Source: Akkermansia muciniphila
GTDB taxonomy: Bacteria; Verrucomicrobiota; Verrucomicrobiia; Limisphaerales; JADLHS01
DNA length: 47,595 nt
Direction of reading: 5' to 3'
Assembly: GCA_945882065.1 (NCBI GenBank)
Contig: CAMCWI010000004.1
Location: forward strand, 1 to 47,595
The translations under genes and the position numbers were made by a program. The notes beneath the pieces were generated by a model. The model was given only the letters and a program-made list of their open reading frames with translations, made no database searches and had not been told where the DNA came from. This document shows, piece after piece, positions 9,139-18,287 of this stretch (its first letter is position 1; every line of letters starts with the position of its first letter).

Positions 9139-10362
9139 TTAAGCGTTTAGTTTCTTCGCCAACGCAACCACGCGGGACGCATTGTGATCCCAAGTGAACT
9201 TGGCGTGAATCAACTTTGCCGCCGCCGAACCGAGTCGCCGCTGCAGCGCTTCGTCACCCAACAAGCGTTCACAATTCGCGACCAGCGCATCACTATTTCC
9301 TGGAGGGTAGAGCAACCCGGTTTTGCCATGTCGCACCGTTTCCGCAATCTGTCCTAGCTTGGCAGCAACCACTGGAACGCCGCACGCCATGTATTCGTAA
9401 AGCTTCAACGGCGAGAAATAAAAATCGTGGCTGTGCTTCGGATACGGCGCCAGCGCGACATCAAATTGCCGGATCACGGCGGGGATTTCTTCGTGCAATA
9501 TGGCCCCCGTGAACGTCACCAGCTGGGTGAGTTTATGCTTCTTGAATGCCAGCTCCAGTTCCCCGCGCAATTGGCCATCGCCCGCAATGATTAATCGCGT
9601 TCCGGGCCGCCGCCGCTGTAATCGCGCCAGCAATTCCGGCAATACCTCGACACCATGCCAGGGGCGTAACCCGCCGACGAAGCCCACAGTGGGCGGCGTC
9701 AGGTTTTTAGCGCGGACCGGCGACGGTCGAAACAGTTCGGGATTTACGCCGTTTGGCATGACGTGAATACGATTCGCTTTCACGCCTAAAGATCGGACAT
9801 GCTTCGCGAGTTCAGCGGAAACCACCACGACGGCATCGGCACGCGTCAACGTCCAGCGCTCCGCCTGCGCCGCCAGTTCGCCAAAGCCCGTGGCGCGATA
9901 CGTCGCTTGCTCGACGGCGAGCGGCGCGTTGAGTTCCACAACGAGCGGCACCTTCAATTTGGCGGCTAGACGCACGCCGGCCGTCCCGTACAGCGAGGCG
10001 CGTTCGTAGATGAAGGCAGGGCGCTTGCGGATGAAACGGCGTTTCAGCTCTTGGTAGAACGTTTCATTGAAGAGCACACGACGCAGTTCGCCCGGCAGCG
10101 AATTCTCCAGACCTAATTGCTCATGAAATTGTTTGAACTCATGGACCACGCTTGTCGTGGTTGCGCTTGATTGAATATGGATCAATTGCGCCCGAACCTT
10201 CGCCCGTTCATCGTCCTCAGCTTTCACTAACGTCTGGGCCGCCAGCGTAACACCGTGTCCCGCGCGCTCGAACGCACCACACATCTCACGCACATGCACG
10301 GCCGCGCCCTTGCGGCCCAGCACAGGGATTCCGGCATCAGCACAAAGATAGAGGATTTTCAT
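9139..10362 (-). CDS. Glycosyltransferase family 4
   Basis: 407 residues starting MKILYLCADAGIPVLGRKGA, a GT-B N-terminal strand with the acceptor loop typical of GT4 (group 1). The N-lobe has FIYERASLYGTAGVRLA and VVELNAPLAVEQA. The C-lobe has TVGFVGGLRPWHGVEVLPEL, GTRLIIAGDGQLRGEL and the donor-binding segment FYFSPLKLYEYMACGVPVVA, where the Lys and Glu fit the usual nucleotide-sugar contacts. Its ATG overlaps the stop of the upstream ABC transporter gene by four bases (ATGA), so the two are translationally coupled. Its own stop lies 2 bases before the fused GT4-kinase gene. It probably adds a sugar to the compound handled by this operon; donor and acceptor cannot be read from sequence. Confidence 0.9.
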   Translation of the reverse strand: MKILYLCADAGIPVLGRKGAAVHVREMCGAFERAGHGVTLAAQTLVKAEDDERAKVRAQLIHIQSSATTTSVVHEFKQFHEQLGLENSLPGELRRVLFNETFYQELKRRFIRKRPAFIYERASLYGTAGVRLAAKLKVPLVVELNAPLAVEQATYRATGFGELAAQAERWTLTRADAVVVVSAELAKHVRSLGVKANRIHVMPNGVNPELFRPSPVRAKNLTPPTVGFVGGLRPWHGVEVLPELLARLQRRRPGTRLIIAGDGQLRGELELAFKKHKLTQLVTFTGAILHEEIPAVIRQFDVALAPYPKHSHDFYFSPLKLYEYMACGVPVVAAKLGQIAETVRHGKTGLLYPPGNSDALVANCERLLGDEALQRRLGSAAAKLIHAKFTWDHNASRVVALAKKLNA

Positions 10363-12245
10363 GACGCGACGGCTGTGGGGATGATTTGAATGGGAGATGA
10401 CATTTCAGCAGCGGCCTGAGGCGCATCCCCTACGTGTTCTAAAGTCCTCACGCGATGCAGCGCGGCATAACGTCCGTTCAACGACATCAATTCTGCATGG
10501 GTGCCGCGTTCGACGACGCGGCCTTGATCGAGATACAGAATCAAATCTGCCATGGCCGCATGCCGAGGATCGTGTGTGATGAGGAAGGTCGTTCGCGAAT
10601 GATACAACCCCTCCAGCGCGTCGAGAACTTCGCGTTCATTCTTGCGATCCAGCCCGGTCATGGGCTCGTCGAGGATGAGGAACGGGGCTTTGCGGATCGC
10701 AGCCCGAGCGATGGCGATGCGTTGGCGTTGACCGTGCGAGAGGTTGACACCGCGTTCGCCGAGCACTGTGTCGTAACCTTTCGGCAACGCCATGATGAAA
10801 TCATGCGCATTGGCGAGACGGGCGACCGCCTGCACCTCCTCTAACGACGCCCCGGGCGAGCCGAACGCGATGTTGTCCTTCACGCTTGCGGCGAACAGCA
10901 CGTTATCTTGCAACACGACGCTGATCTGGGAGCGGAGAGATTCGATTGTGAACTCACGCAGGTCGCGCCCGTCCACGAGGACGCGGCCTTTCACAGGGTC
11001 GTAGAGGCGCAGGATGAGACTGAACAACGTTGTCTTGCCGCCACCAGACGACCCGACGAGGGCCACGTGCTGGCCGGGCTTCACATCAAGATCAATGTCC
11101 GTCAACAACTCGCGGTCACTCTCGTAGCTGAAACTCACACGATCAAACCGCAACGCGCCGCTCAACGCCGGAGCCCGCACTGCGCCGGGCAGGTCGCGCA
11201 CATCCGGAACCCGTTCGAGCAGATCAATCACGCGCTCTCCCGCAGCGGAGGCTTTCCCAAGGCGCGAGGTATACTTGGCAAAATCTTGGACGGGGCGATA
11301 CGCGGATTTGAGATATGCTAGGAACACGATCAGCTCTCCGGGCGTCACTTTAAAATCCAGCACAAGGCGGGTGCCAAACCATAGCACCAGCGCAGTCGCG
11401 ATTGCGACGAGCACATCCACGCTGCGTTCAAGTGCTGCAGAGAGACGCTTGCCGCGCACGTCCTGTTTTGCGCTGCGGTCATTTTCAGATGAAAAGGTTT
11501 CAGAGAAACGATCTTCGAGAGACAGCACCTGAACAGTGCGGATGGCTTGCAGAGACTCCGCGACAGAGGCAGCCATCGCACCTTCCTGACGCCGCTGTTT
11601 CTTGGCGACTTCCTGCATCTTTTTGCTGAGCGCGATGGTCCTCAGCCAAAAGAGTGGAAACACACCTACAGCGATGACTGCAAGCTGCCAGTTCATCGTA
11701 AACATCAACGCGATCATGCCGCCCACAATCAGAATTTTCGCCAGCATCGGCAGCAACGCGGTGACAGCCACGTCTTGCAACATACCCACATCGCCCATGA
11801 GCCGCACGACGAGGTCGCCGGTTTTGGCCTGCGTATGAAACGAGAGCGAGAGATATTGGACATGGCGATAGAGTTGACTGCGCACTTTGCCGAGCGCGCG
11901 ATTCCCAAGCTTCGCAAAACCGACGGTCTGCCAGAAAGCCGCCAAAGCCCGCAAGCTCGTGATGACCACCACCGCAATCGCCGCAAAAGTCAGCAGCGTG
12001 ATTGTGTCGTAGGATCGGAGAAACTCGGGCAGTTGCTTGATCTTGCCCGTGGCTTTGGTGCCGAGGATGTAATCAAAAATAAATTTCAGCGGCCACGGCT
12101 CGAGCAGACGCAATCCGACTTCGAGAAACAGCGCGCTCATCGAGCCGACGATCAGGCCGCGATACTGCCGCAGATGCGGCCAGAAATATCGCGTGATGCG
12201 CCACAAACTCGGCAGGCTTTTCTCCAGTTCGACGGGTTTAGACAT
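10359..12245 (-). CDS. MsbA-like ABC transporter, fused permease and ATPase
   Basis: 628 residues, the usual length for a half-size ABC exporter that works as a homodimer in the inner membrane. The N-terminal half (about 15-320) has about six hydrophobic segments, for example YRGLIVGSMSALFLEVGLRL, ITLLTFAAIAVVVITSLRAL and LIVGGMIALMFTMNWQLAVI. The ATPase half has Walker A GSSGGGKTT (about 397-405), Q-loop region ISVVLQDN, signature LSHGQRQRIAIARA (about 502), Walker B FLILDEP (about 520) and H-loop LITHDPRHA (about 556). The signature has His in place of the common Gly (LSHGQ, seen in other exporters). Flanked by glycosyltransferases in one operon, it probably flips or exports a glycosylated lipid or other glycoconjugate. 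The substrate is inferred from context only. Confidence 0.9.
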   Translation of the reverse strand: MSKPVELEKSLPSLWRITRYFWPHLRQYRGLIVGSMSALFLEVGLRLLEPWPLKFIFDYILGTKATGKIKQLPEFLRSYDTITLLTFAAIAVVVITSLRALAAFWQTVGFAKLGNRALGKVRSQLYRHVQYLSLSFHTQAKTGDLVVRLMGDVGMLQDVAVTALLPMLAKILIVGGMIALMFTMNWQLAVIAVGVFPLFWLRTIALSKKMQEVAKKQRRQEGAMAASVAESLQAIRTVQVLSLEDRFSETFSSENDRSAKQDVRGKRLSAALERSVDVLVAIATALVLWFGTRLVLDFKVTPGELIVFLAYLKSAYRPVQDFAKYTSRLGKASAAGERVIDLLERVPDVRDLPGAVRAPALSGALRFDRVSFSYESDRELLTDIDLDVKPGQHVALVGSSGGGKTTLFSLILRLYDPVKGRVLVDGRDLREFTIESLRSQISVVLQDNVLFAASVKDNIAFGSPGASLEEVQAVARLANAHDFIMALPKGYDTVLGERGVNLSHGQRQRIAIARAAIRKAPFLILDEPMTGLDRKNEREVLDALEGLYHSRTTFLITHDPRHAAMADLILYLDQGRVVERGTHAELMSLNGRYAALHRVRTLEHVGDAPQAAAEMSSPIQIIPTAVAS

Positions 12246-12272
12246 TAATCGGATAAGTTCCGTTTGTATTCG

Positions 12273-13472
12273 TCAAGCAACGGCCGGTTCACCCAGCCTG
12301 GTTGCCATGGCGAGTTGCAGCAGATGACTTGCAGCCTGTCGTCCGCCATCGAATCGCAACTCCTGCTCCGCACGACGAGACAATTGATTTCGCGGTCTGG
12401 CGATGGCACAGGAGATTTTCGAGCGCAAACTTTGCGGATTAAGTTGTTCAGGATGCAGCGCGTGCAACAAACCGAGTCGCGCAAAGGCTTCAGCGCGGAT
12501 CAACTGCTCAGTTCGCGGCACGACGCGCGGCACGCAAACTGTTGGCACGCCTTGCGAGACTGCCTCGGCAATGGTGTTGTATCCCCCCATCGAGACAAGT
12601 GCAGCTATGGATTTGAACAGCGTCGGAAGTTGAGGCACGAACTTGCGGAGTATCACACCATTCTCTGCGGCGAGTCGCGTCAATGCCTGCATCTGCGGTT
12701 CAGGGGTCATCGGCCCAGCCACCACCACGCCATGCCACGGGGCACCAGCTGCCGCGTGCATGAATGTTTCCAGCAATGCGAATCCATCTTCTCCACCACC
12801 AGCCGTGGCCAGCACCGTGGGTCGCGTATCTTTCACAGGATCAGCAAGCAACGGTTGAAAATCCCCAAGCTCCTGCGCAGAATCGCGATTGACGACATAG
12901 CCGCAAAACTTCGTACGCGCGGCAAGATTGGGTGGAAATCGATACTCAACAGTCGGATCAAGAATCGCGCGTTGGCCGTAGATGAATACCTGATCGTAGT
13001 ATTGGGCGATACGATGCTGCATCCGATAGGGACGCCACTCAGCCAGAACGCACGCGGGTTCATCCAGGATATCCCGCAAACCCAACACAGCCCGCCCGCC
13101 TTGTCGCCGCAATGCTTTTAGGCCTGCTTTGAATTCACCCCCCGCACCGAACGGATGTTTATCCACCAGCACCACCGCGGGTTGAAACGACTTCACCGCT
13201 GCGAGAAGCAGTCGCGAGCGTAGGTCTCGGATGTCGTCACCAGAAATGCCAAGGCTTCGCGAGGAGTATTCGCCGTTGGAAACCTTGCGGATACTAGGCA
13301 GCTTGAGGATTTCGACGTTGGGTGGAAGCGCCAGACGACTGATATGACTCGTGCCTGTGACGAGTAAAACAGTCGCTTCCGGCGACAATTCCGTGAGCGC
13401 CTTTGCCACGGCAAGGTTACGGCGTGTGTGCCCAAGCCCCATACCGTCGTGAGAATAAAATAAATATCGCAT
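12273..13472 (-). CDS. GT28/MurG-like glycosyltransferase
   Basis: 399 residues starting MRYLFYSHDGMGLGHTRRNL. The GxGHxRR loop is the acceptor-side hallmark of GT28-type GT-B enzymes. The C-terminal half carries TVLATAGGGEDGFALLETF, GVVVAGPMTPEPQM and the donor-binding segment AALVSMGGYNTIAEAVSQGVPTV, where GGYNT is characteristic. It is the first gene of the operon and is followed after 27 bases by the ABC exporter. Upstream, at about 13530-13560, lies an AT-rich stretch suitable for a -10 region, but no convincing hexamer pair. It is not MurG itself: there is no division or wall cluster around it and the length and motifs differ. It probably acts on a lipid-linked or secondary-metabolite-like acceptor. 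Confidence 0.85.
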   Translation of the reverse strand: MRYLFYSHDGMGLGHTRRNLAVAKALTELSPEATVLLVTGTSHISRLALPPNVEILKLPSIRKVSNGEYSSRSLGISGDDIRDLRSRLLLAAVKSFQPAVVLVDKHPFGAGGEFKAGLKALRRQGGRAVLGLRDILDEPACVLAEWRPYRMQHRIAQYYDQVFIYGQRAILDPTVEYRFPPNLAARTKFCGYVVNRDSAQELGDFQPLLADPVKDTRPTVLATAGGGEDGFALLETFMHAAAGAPWHGVVVAGPMTPEPQMQALTRLAAENGVILRKFVPQLPTLFKSIAALVSMGGYNTIAEAVSQGVPTVCVPRVVPRTEQLIRAEAFARLGLLHALHPEQLNPQSLRSKISCAIARPRNQLSRRAEQELRFDGGRQAASHLLQLAMATRLGEPAVA

Positions 13473-13653
13473 GCCAATCGTGTTGGTTAGGGGTTCTAAA
13501 AACCGCTTCCTTAGCCGCGACTTCAGCCGCTTTTATGCCACGAGATATTTATATGATAAAGGGGTCTGAGTGTACCGAAAAGGGAACAACCACGAGAGAA
13601 AGCATTCCAGTAGGATCGAAACCGGAACGGTTAGAAGAAAACTCCAGGAAGAA

Positions 13654-15021
13654 TCAAGACCCGCGCAATTCCGGCCACTTCTCCAAACGACGCAACAGGG
13701 CTTGCGGCGAAAATCCAAGCTTGGTCGCCGCGCGACGGATCCCGCCGTTGCACTCGCGCAGTGTGTCGCGAATCAGTCGGTATTCCTGCGCTTCGACGGG
13801 CGTGAGCTTGCGGTCGGCGGGCAAAGGCTCTTCGGCTTTGGCGGATGCGGTGGGGGCAGCCGTGCGACTCAACCAATTTACATCCAACGCGAGCCACTTC
13901 GCGTCCTCGCCCGTGCGCAGTAAGGAGCGCTCGATGACGTTGCGTAACTCGCGGACATTGCCGGGGAAGCTGTGGTTGTTGAGCGCCGCGAGGTCATCCG
14001 ACTTGAGCAACGGCTTAGTCCGCTCATATTTTTTGGCGAGTTGGGCGAGAAGCAATTCCGCCAGTCCCGCGATGTCGCCGCGGCGCTTTCGTAAGGGGGG
14101 CAACTCCACCGCAAACACATCGAGGCGATACAACAAATCTTCGCGGAAACGTCCCGCTTTGACTTCGTCCGCCAGGTTCTTGTTTGTCGCCGCCACGAAG
14201 CGCCCGGTGAACGGCTGGCTTTCCGTGCTACCAAGTGAACGGAATTCACGCGCTTCCAGCAGGCGCAGCAATTTCGCCTGCGACACTAGCGACACCTCAC
14301 CGATTTCATCAAGAAACAAAGTTCCGCCGGCCGCCGCCGCAACCAACCCGCCGCGGTTCCGATCCGCCCCGGTGAACGCACCGCGTTCCGCGCCGAACAA
14401 CTCCGATTCAAACATCTCCCCTGGCAATGCCGCGCAGTTCACGGCGATGAAGGGCGCTTTGCCATCAGGAAAGGCGAGTTGATGCAGCGCCCGGGCGGCC
14501 ATGTCTTTGCCGCTGCCGGTTTCGCCGGTGAGCAAAACAGTGCTGGAAGCATGCTTGGCAGCTTGTTTAAGTTGCGCGAAAACTTCTCGCATCACCGGAG
14601 CAGCGCCGAAAAATTCCGCGGCGCTGCCGGATGTTTCCTGAGTGGCGATCCGCAGTTTGGCGCGGCGCAGGCACGCGGTCAGTGCGTCCACAGTGATTGG
14701 CTTGGTGAGGTAGTCAAACAGGCCGTTGCGCGTCAGAGTGATGGCCTCGCCCAAATTCGGCAGGCCGGTGATCATCACAATCGGTGCGTCGGGATTGCGT
14801 CGAGAAAGTTGATCAAAGAAATCATAGCCCTTACCGTCGGGCAGGTGGTTATCGAGCAGCACGAGGTCGAAAGACTCACCGGTCGTCGCTTCACGCGCCT
14901 CGGCAAGATTCTTTGCCACAGTCGGCTTGCCACCTTCATCGCGAACGACCTGCGCTGCCATCGCAGCGAACGATGTGTCGTCGTCCACGATGAGACAGGA
15001 GAATTTTTCGATGGTTGCCAT
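13654..15021 (-). CDS. Sigma-54-dependent response regulator (NtrC family)
   Basis: ATG 15021 gives MATIEKFSCLIVDDDTSFAA; the ORF extends to 15090 but the added 23 residues look non-coding and would overlap the kinase gene. 455 residues. A receiver domain (1-120) has the acidic pocket D13-D15, phospho-acceptor D57 (LVLLDNHLPDG) and the conserved Lys in YLTKPI. The AAA+ domain (about 140-370) has Walker A GETGSGKD, the sigma-54 contact motif GAFTGA (about 211-216), Walker B GGTLFLDEIGE and the arginine finger LYRLDVF. A Fis-type helix-turn-helix (GGIRRAATKLGFSPQALLRRL) ends the protein. It lies just downstream of a CHASE2 hybrid kinase on the same strand, so the two are the likely cognate pair. 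The glycan-export operon follows, but I found no -24/-12 promoter in front of it. Confidence 0.93.
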   Translation of the reverse strand: MATIEKFSCLIVDDDTSFAAMAAQVVRDEGGKPTVAKNLAEAREATTGESFDLVLLDNHLPDGKGYDFFDQLSRRNPDAPIVMITGLPNLGEAITLTRNGLFDYLTKPITVDALTACLRRAKLRIATQETSGSAAEFFGAAPVMREVFAQLKQAAKHASSTVLLTGETGSGKDMAARALHQLAFPDGKAPFIAVNCAALPGEMFESELFGAERGAFTGADRNRGGLVAAAAGGTLFLDEIGEVSLVSQAKLLRLLEAREFRSLGSTESQPFTGRFVAATNKNLADEVKAGRFREDLLYRLDVFAVELPPLRKRRGDIAGLAELLLAQLAKKYERTKPLLKSDDLAALNNHSFPGNVRELRNVIERSLLRTGEDAKWLALDVNWLSRTAAPTASAKAEEPLPADRKLTPVEAQEYRLIRDTLRECNGGIRRAATKLGFSPQALLRRLEKWPELRGS

Positions 15022-15079
15022 GTGCCGCGAATGTATCGAAAATGCGTCGGAATCCAAGCGTGGAAGTCTGGCGGCGGGA

Positions 15080-17821
15080 TTATTTCCCAAGTCCTCGCTG
15101 AATCGCGACGAGCAATTCCTCGAACGCGAATGGTTTGTTCACCGCCACCACGTCATCGAATCTTTCTGCGCCCTGCTCGCCACTGGTGAGCAGCACCGGC
15201 AGACCGGGCTTGAGTTTCCGCAACTCGGCAATCGCCTGGGCGCCGGACATCACGGGCATCGCGCCGTCGGTGATGAACAAACACACTTCGTCGGCATGTC
15301 GTCGGAACATGGCGACGGCTTCCGCGCCATCCGCCGCTTTCAACACGCGATAACCAAACGCGCCAAGCTCGGCGGCGACCAGTTCGCGGATGGCGATCTC
15401 GTCGTCTGCCACCAGGATCAATTCGCCATGCCCGCGTTGCAATTCCGTCGCGGTGGTTGCAGTTGAAACTGCGGCGGCCTCCACGTCGCGCGGGAGAAAC
15501 ACCTCAAACGATGTTCCCTGTTCCGTCTCGCTTTCCACGCGCATGAATCCGCCGTGGCTTTTCACGATGCGCAGCACCGTGGCCAAACCGATGCCGGTGC
15601 CGCGCCCTACGCCCCTTGTGGTAAAGAACGGCTCGAAGATTTTTGCGCGAACTTCCGGCGGCATCCCTGTGCCGGTGTCGGACACGAGCAGCGAAACAAA
15701 TTCGCCCGGCTTGCCTTCGGGAATCGTGCTGGCTTCTGCAACAGTCAGTTCCACGTTGTCGGCCACAAAGGAAAGATTTCCGCCGTCTGGCATGGCGTCG
15801 CGGGCGTTGACGCAGAGATTCAATAGGACTTGATGCATCTGCGTGGGATTACCGCGCACGGACCAGAGATCACCCGGCAGAAAGGAATTCACCGTGATGT
15901 TTTTCGGAAACGTTTCACGCACCATCTTTTCAAGTTCCTTCACGAGTGCGCCGAGTTCGAGTCTCTCAAAATCCCCGCCGCGCCCGCGCGCGAAGAGTAA
16001 CACCTGCCGCACCATGTCCGCGCCGCGATGCGTGCTGGCTTCCATCATGCCGAGCAGTTCGCGCGTTTCGTCGTCTTTCGCCTTGCGGCGGAGCAGTTGT
16101 GCGCCCATGAGGATCGGTGCCAGCGCGTTGTTAAGATCGTGCGCCATGCCGCCGGCGAGCGTGCCGATGGTATTCATCCGTTGCGTGCGCAGGAATTGCT
16201 GCTCCAGATTTTTCTGCTCGGTGATGTCGCCGTTGATGAGCAACAATTCGCGCGGCTGGCCGGCTTCATCGCGGATCAACGTCCATCGGCTCGCGACAAT
16301 GACCACTCCACCGACCTTGGTTTGTTGTCGCAGTTCGCCGTTCCACTCGCCGTCCTTGAGCGTGGCCGCGCGAGCCGTTTTGGCGTTGGCAATGTCCGGC
16401 GCAAACAATTCCTCCTGCGCGCCATCGCGCTGGAGTTCGTCAAGCTTCCAACCATACAACCGTTCCGCGCTGCGGTTCGCATAAACAATCTGGCCGCTTA
16501 AATTCTGAACCAGAATCGCATCGTGCGCCTTGTCGATCAGCGCCGCCTGCTCGCGGATTTTTGCATCTGCAATCTTCTTGGCTGCTTCGAAGCGCTTTCG
16601 GACGCGATACCATTCCACCGAGCAGAACAAAACCGCGCCGCCCAGTGCGGCAGGAATTTGCGCGACGGAAACAATCAGCCACGGAAACCAGTCGCCGTGA
16701 TTGAAGCCGACTCGCGCGAGCCCCAGCGTCGCGATTGCGCCCGCGAGAGCAGCGATGGTGGCTGGAATCGGGCGCAACCAGATCAATCCTCCGCCGAAGA
16801 TCAGCGCAACCAGCACCAGGATTGCGGTTTCCTTGCCGGACGAGAGGCGATGGAGATTGTCATTGCGAATGAGGTTGAGCATCTGCGTGGCGTGAACTTC
16901 GACGCCCGGGAGGAAGAGCTCCTTGTACTTCCACGAGTGAAATGGACTACGGAATTCGTCCTGCCGGTCGTTGAAGTTTCCCAAACTCGGTCGTGCGCCG
17001 ATGAAGACGATTTTGCCGCGAAAGAAATCGTCGGGCACGCCGTCGGAGGTGAGTGCTTGGCTGAAGCTGATATGCGGGATCGTCAGCGGCGGGCCGTAGT
17101 AACGAATCCACGATTGATTTGCCACGCCCATCGCATTGGCTGACTGAGTAACGGGTAAGCGCAACGCGCTGGCCGCCGCCCACGCCAGAGCGGGTTGCTC
17201 GCTCGCGGCGAACCCCGCCACGAAATGGCGCACGGCGCGGTCGTCGTCAATGCCCAGCGAAGCGATGCCGATTCCCACGGCGGCGCGGGCAAACGGCTCA
17301 TAGATATTGCCCACGGAGCCGAGCTTGGCACCCGGATGATCATTATCAGTGGCAACACTTGCCTTGTCGTTGTATTCGGCAGCGAGAATCACCTTGCCGT
17401 TGTCGCGGATGGCGTCCGCCAAAGCGTTGTCGGCAGTCGCGTCCTGGCCGGCACTGCTGAAGACAATGTCGAACACGGCGGCTTTTGCTCCAGCGGCATT
17501 GAGCCGGCGCAACAACTGAGCGTGCAGTTCGCGCGGCCAGGGTTTTGCAGGATCGAGATTGCGCTCGGCATAGGAATGGAGGTCGAGATAAATGATGACG
17601 ACCGGAGAATCATCGGTGGAGCGCGCATCAACTCCGGCGAAAGAATGAAGCGAATCGTAGCTGGCGCGCTGACTGAGTACGGCGGGTTGCCAATCCGGGA
17701 TCAGCAAGCTCCATCCGAGGAACGCCACGCCCGCCGCGAGAATTATCGCAGTAAACCAGCGCGCCCGCGTTGCCTTCGAAAGAGCCACTTTGATCGAAGC
17801 ATAGAGGAAGCAAAAATTCAT
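15080..17821 (-). CDS. CHASE2-PAS hybrid histidine kinase with C-terminal receiver
   Basis: 913 residues, inner membrane. One N-terminal transmembrane segment (about 22-42) precedes a CHASE2 extracytoplasmic sensor (about 50-320: VVIIYLDLHSYAERN, AKAAVFDIVFSSAGQD, FRGKIVFIGA). Then comes a cluster of three membrane segments (about 325-400), the normal CHASE2 layout. A PAS domain follows (ILVQNLSGQIVYANRSAERL). Then come a HisKA domain with H561 (GGMAHDLNNALAPI) and a HATPase domain (N-box NLCVNARDAMPDGG; G-boxes DTGTGMP and GRGTGIGLAT). The C-terminal receiver has D852 (FITDGAMPVMSG) and the Lys of VNKPF. The sensed signal is unknown. The sigma-54 response regulator gene starts 58 bases after its stop. 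A hybrid kinase next to a receiver-bearing regulator suggests a branched or phosphorelay-like route. Confidence 0.93.
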   Translation of the reverse strand: MNFCFLYASIKVALSKATRARWFTAIILAAGVAFLGWSLLIPDWQPAVLSQRASYDSLHSFAGVDARSTDDSPVVIIYLDLHSYAERNLDPAKPWPRELHAQLLRRLNAAGAKAAVFDIVFSSAGQDATADNALADAIRDNGKVILAAEYNDKASVATDNDHPGAKLGSVGNIYEPFARAAVGIGIASLGIDDDRAVRHFVAGFAASEQPALAWAAASALRLPVTQSANAMGVANQSWIRYYGPPLTIPHISFSQALTSDGVPDDFFRGKIVFIGARPSLGNFNDRQDEFRSPFHSWKYKELFLPGVEVHATQMLNLIRNDNLHRLSSGKETAILVLVALIFGGGLIWLRPIPATIAALAGAIATLGLARVGFNHGDWFPWLIVSVAQIPAALGGAVLFCSVEWYRVRKRFEAAKKIADAKIREQAALIDKAHDAILVQNLSGQIVYANRSAERLYGWKLDELQRDGAQEELFAPDIANAKTARAATLKDGEWNGELRQQTKVGGVVIVASRWTLIRDEAGQPRELLLINGDITEQKNLEQQFLRTQRMNTIGTLAGGMAHDLNNALAPILMGAQLLRRKAKDDETRELLGMMEASTHRGADMVRQVLLFARGRGGDFERLELGALVKELEKMVRETFPKNITVNSFLPGDLWSVRGNPTQMHQVLLNLCVNARDAMPDGGNLSFVADNVELTVAEASTIPEGKPGEFVSLLVSDTGTGMPPEVRAKIFEPFFTTRGVGRGTGIGLATVLRIVKSHGGFMRVESETEQGTSFEVFLPRDVEAAAVSTATTATELQRGHGELILVADDEIAIRELVAAELGAFGYRVLKAADGAEAVAMFRRHADEVCLFITDGAMPVMSGAQAIAELRKLKPGLPVLLTSGEQGAERFDDVVAVNKPFAFEELLVAIQRGLGK

Positions 17822-17946
17822 GGCGAGCGCGCAGTGTCATCGAGAAGAGCCATGCAAGGAACGTGGCGTTCGTCCGAATTGCCCGCTGAGCCGAACTGCT
17901 TGGAAATTTGGTCAGTCTTGCCAAGGGCGGCTGCCGTCACTCCCAT

Positions 17947-18261
17947 TTACTGCATCACTGCGCGCCAAAGCTGCATCGGCTCTTGCCCGCTGGTGGGCAC
18001 GGTGGCTGGCGCGGGTAGGTCAGGACTCGGCAACGTCATCACGTTGGTCCAGTTCACGCCGTCGGCGGAGGACTGGAGTATGTAGGTCACATTGGTTTCC
18101 CCTTCGAGGTTGAACGTGAAAGTGCCGGGCATCGTGACGCGCGCTCTCATCAATTGCGGTGGGCGCCGCACCGTGATGAGCTTGGTTGTACTTGCGGTAG
18201 CACCGCGATTGTCAGTCACAGTCAGTCTCCTAGCGAAGCTGAAATCAACCCTTCACCTCCC
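17947..18261 (-). pseudogene. C-terminal remnant of a secreted Ig/PKD-type protein
   Basis: The minus strand reads from just after an in-frame TGA near 18262 down to the TAA at 17947. A GTG at 18219 could in principle start it. The first residues (DFSFARRLTVTDNRGATAST) match the closing strand of an Ig/PKD/cadherin-like domain, not a protein start. There is no signal peptide. The rest (FTFNLEGETNVTYILQSSAD, GVNWTNV, then MQLWRAVMQ) is the C-terminal domain seen at the ends of other secreted proteins in this window. The body of such a protein (normally several hundred residues) is absent upstream, where an HDOD gene starts on the other strand. I read it as a decayed 3' fragment; a genuine small protein is less likely. 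Confidence 0.55.
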
Positions 18262-18287
18262 TGCCAATTCTGACGATAACCTTAGAG

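Noticed and set aside
11547-12248. A 233-residue plus-strand frame opposite the ABC transporter
   Set aside because: Gln/His/Arg-rich shadow of the membrane domain of the exporter; no start signal or domain.
13473-13653. A sigma-54 promoter in front of the glycan operon
   Set aside because: TGGCAT occurs on the minus strand but the matching TTGC at the right spacing is missing.
17195-18085. A 296-residue plus-strand frame across the CHASE2 kinase start
   Set aside because: It overlaps well-supported kinase coding sequence and has no recognisable domain.
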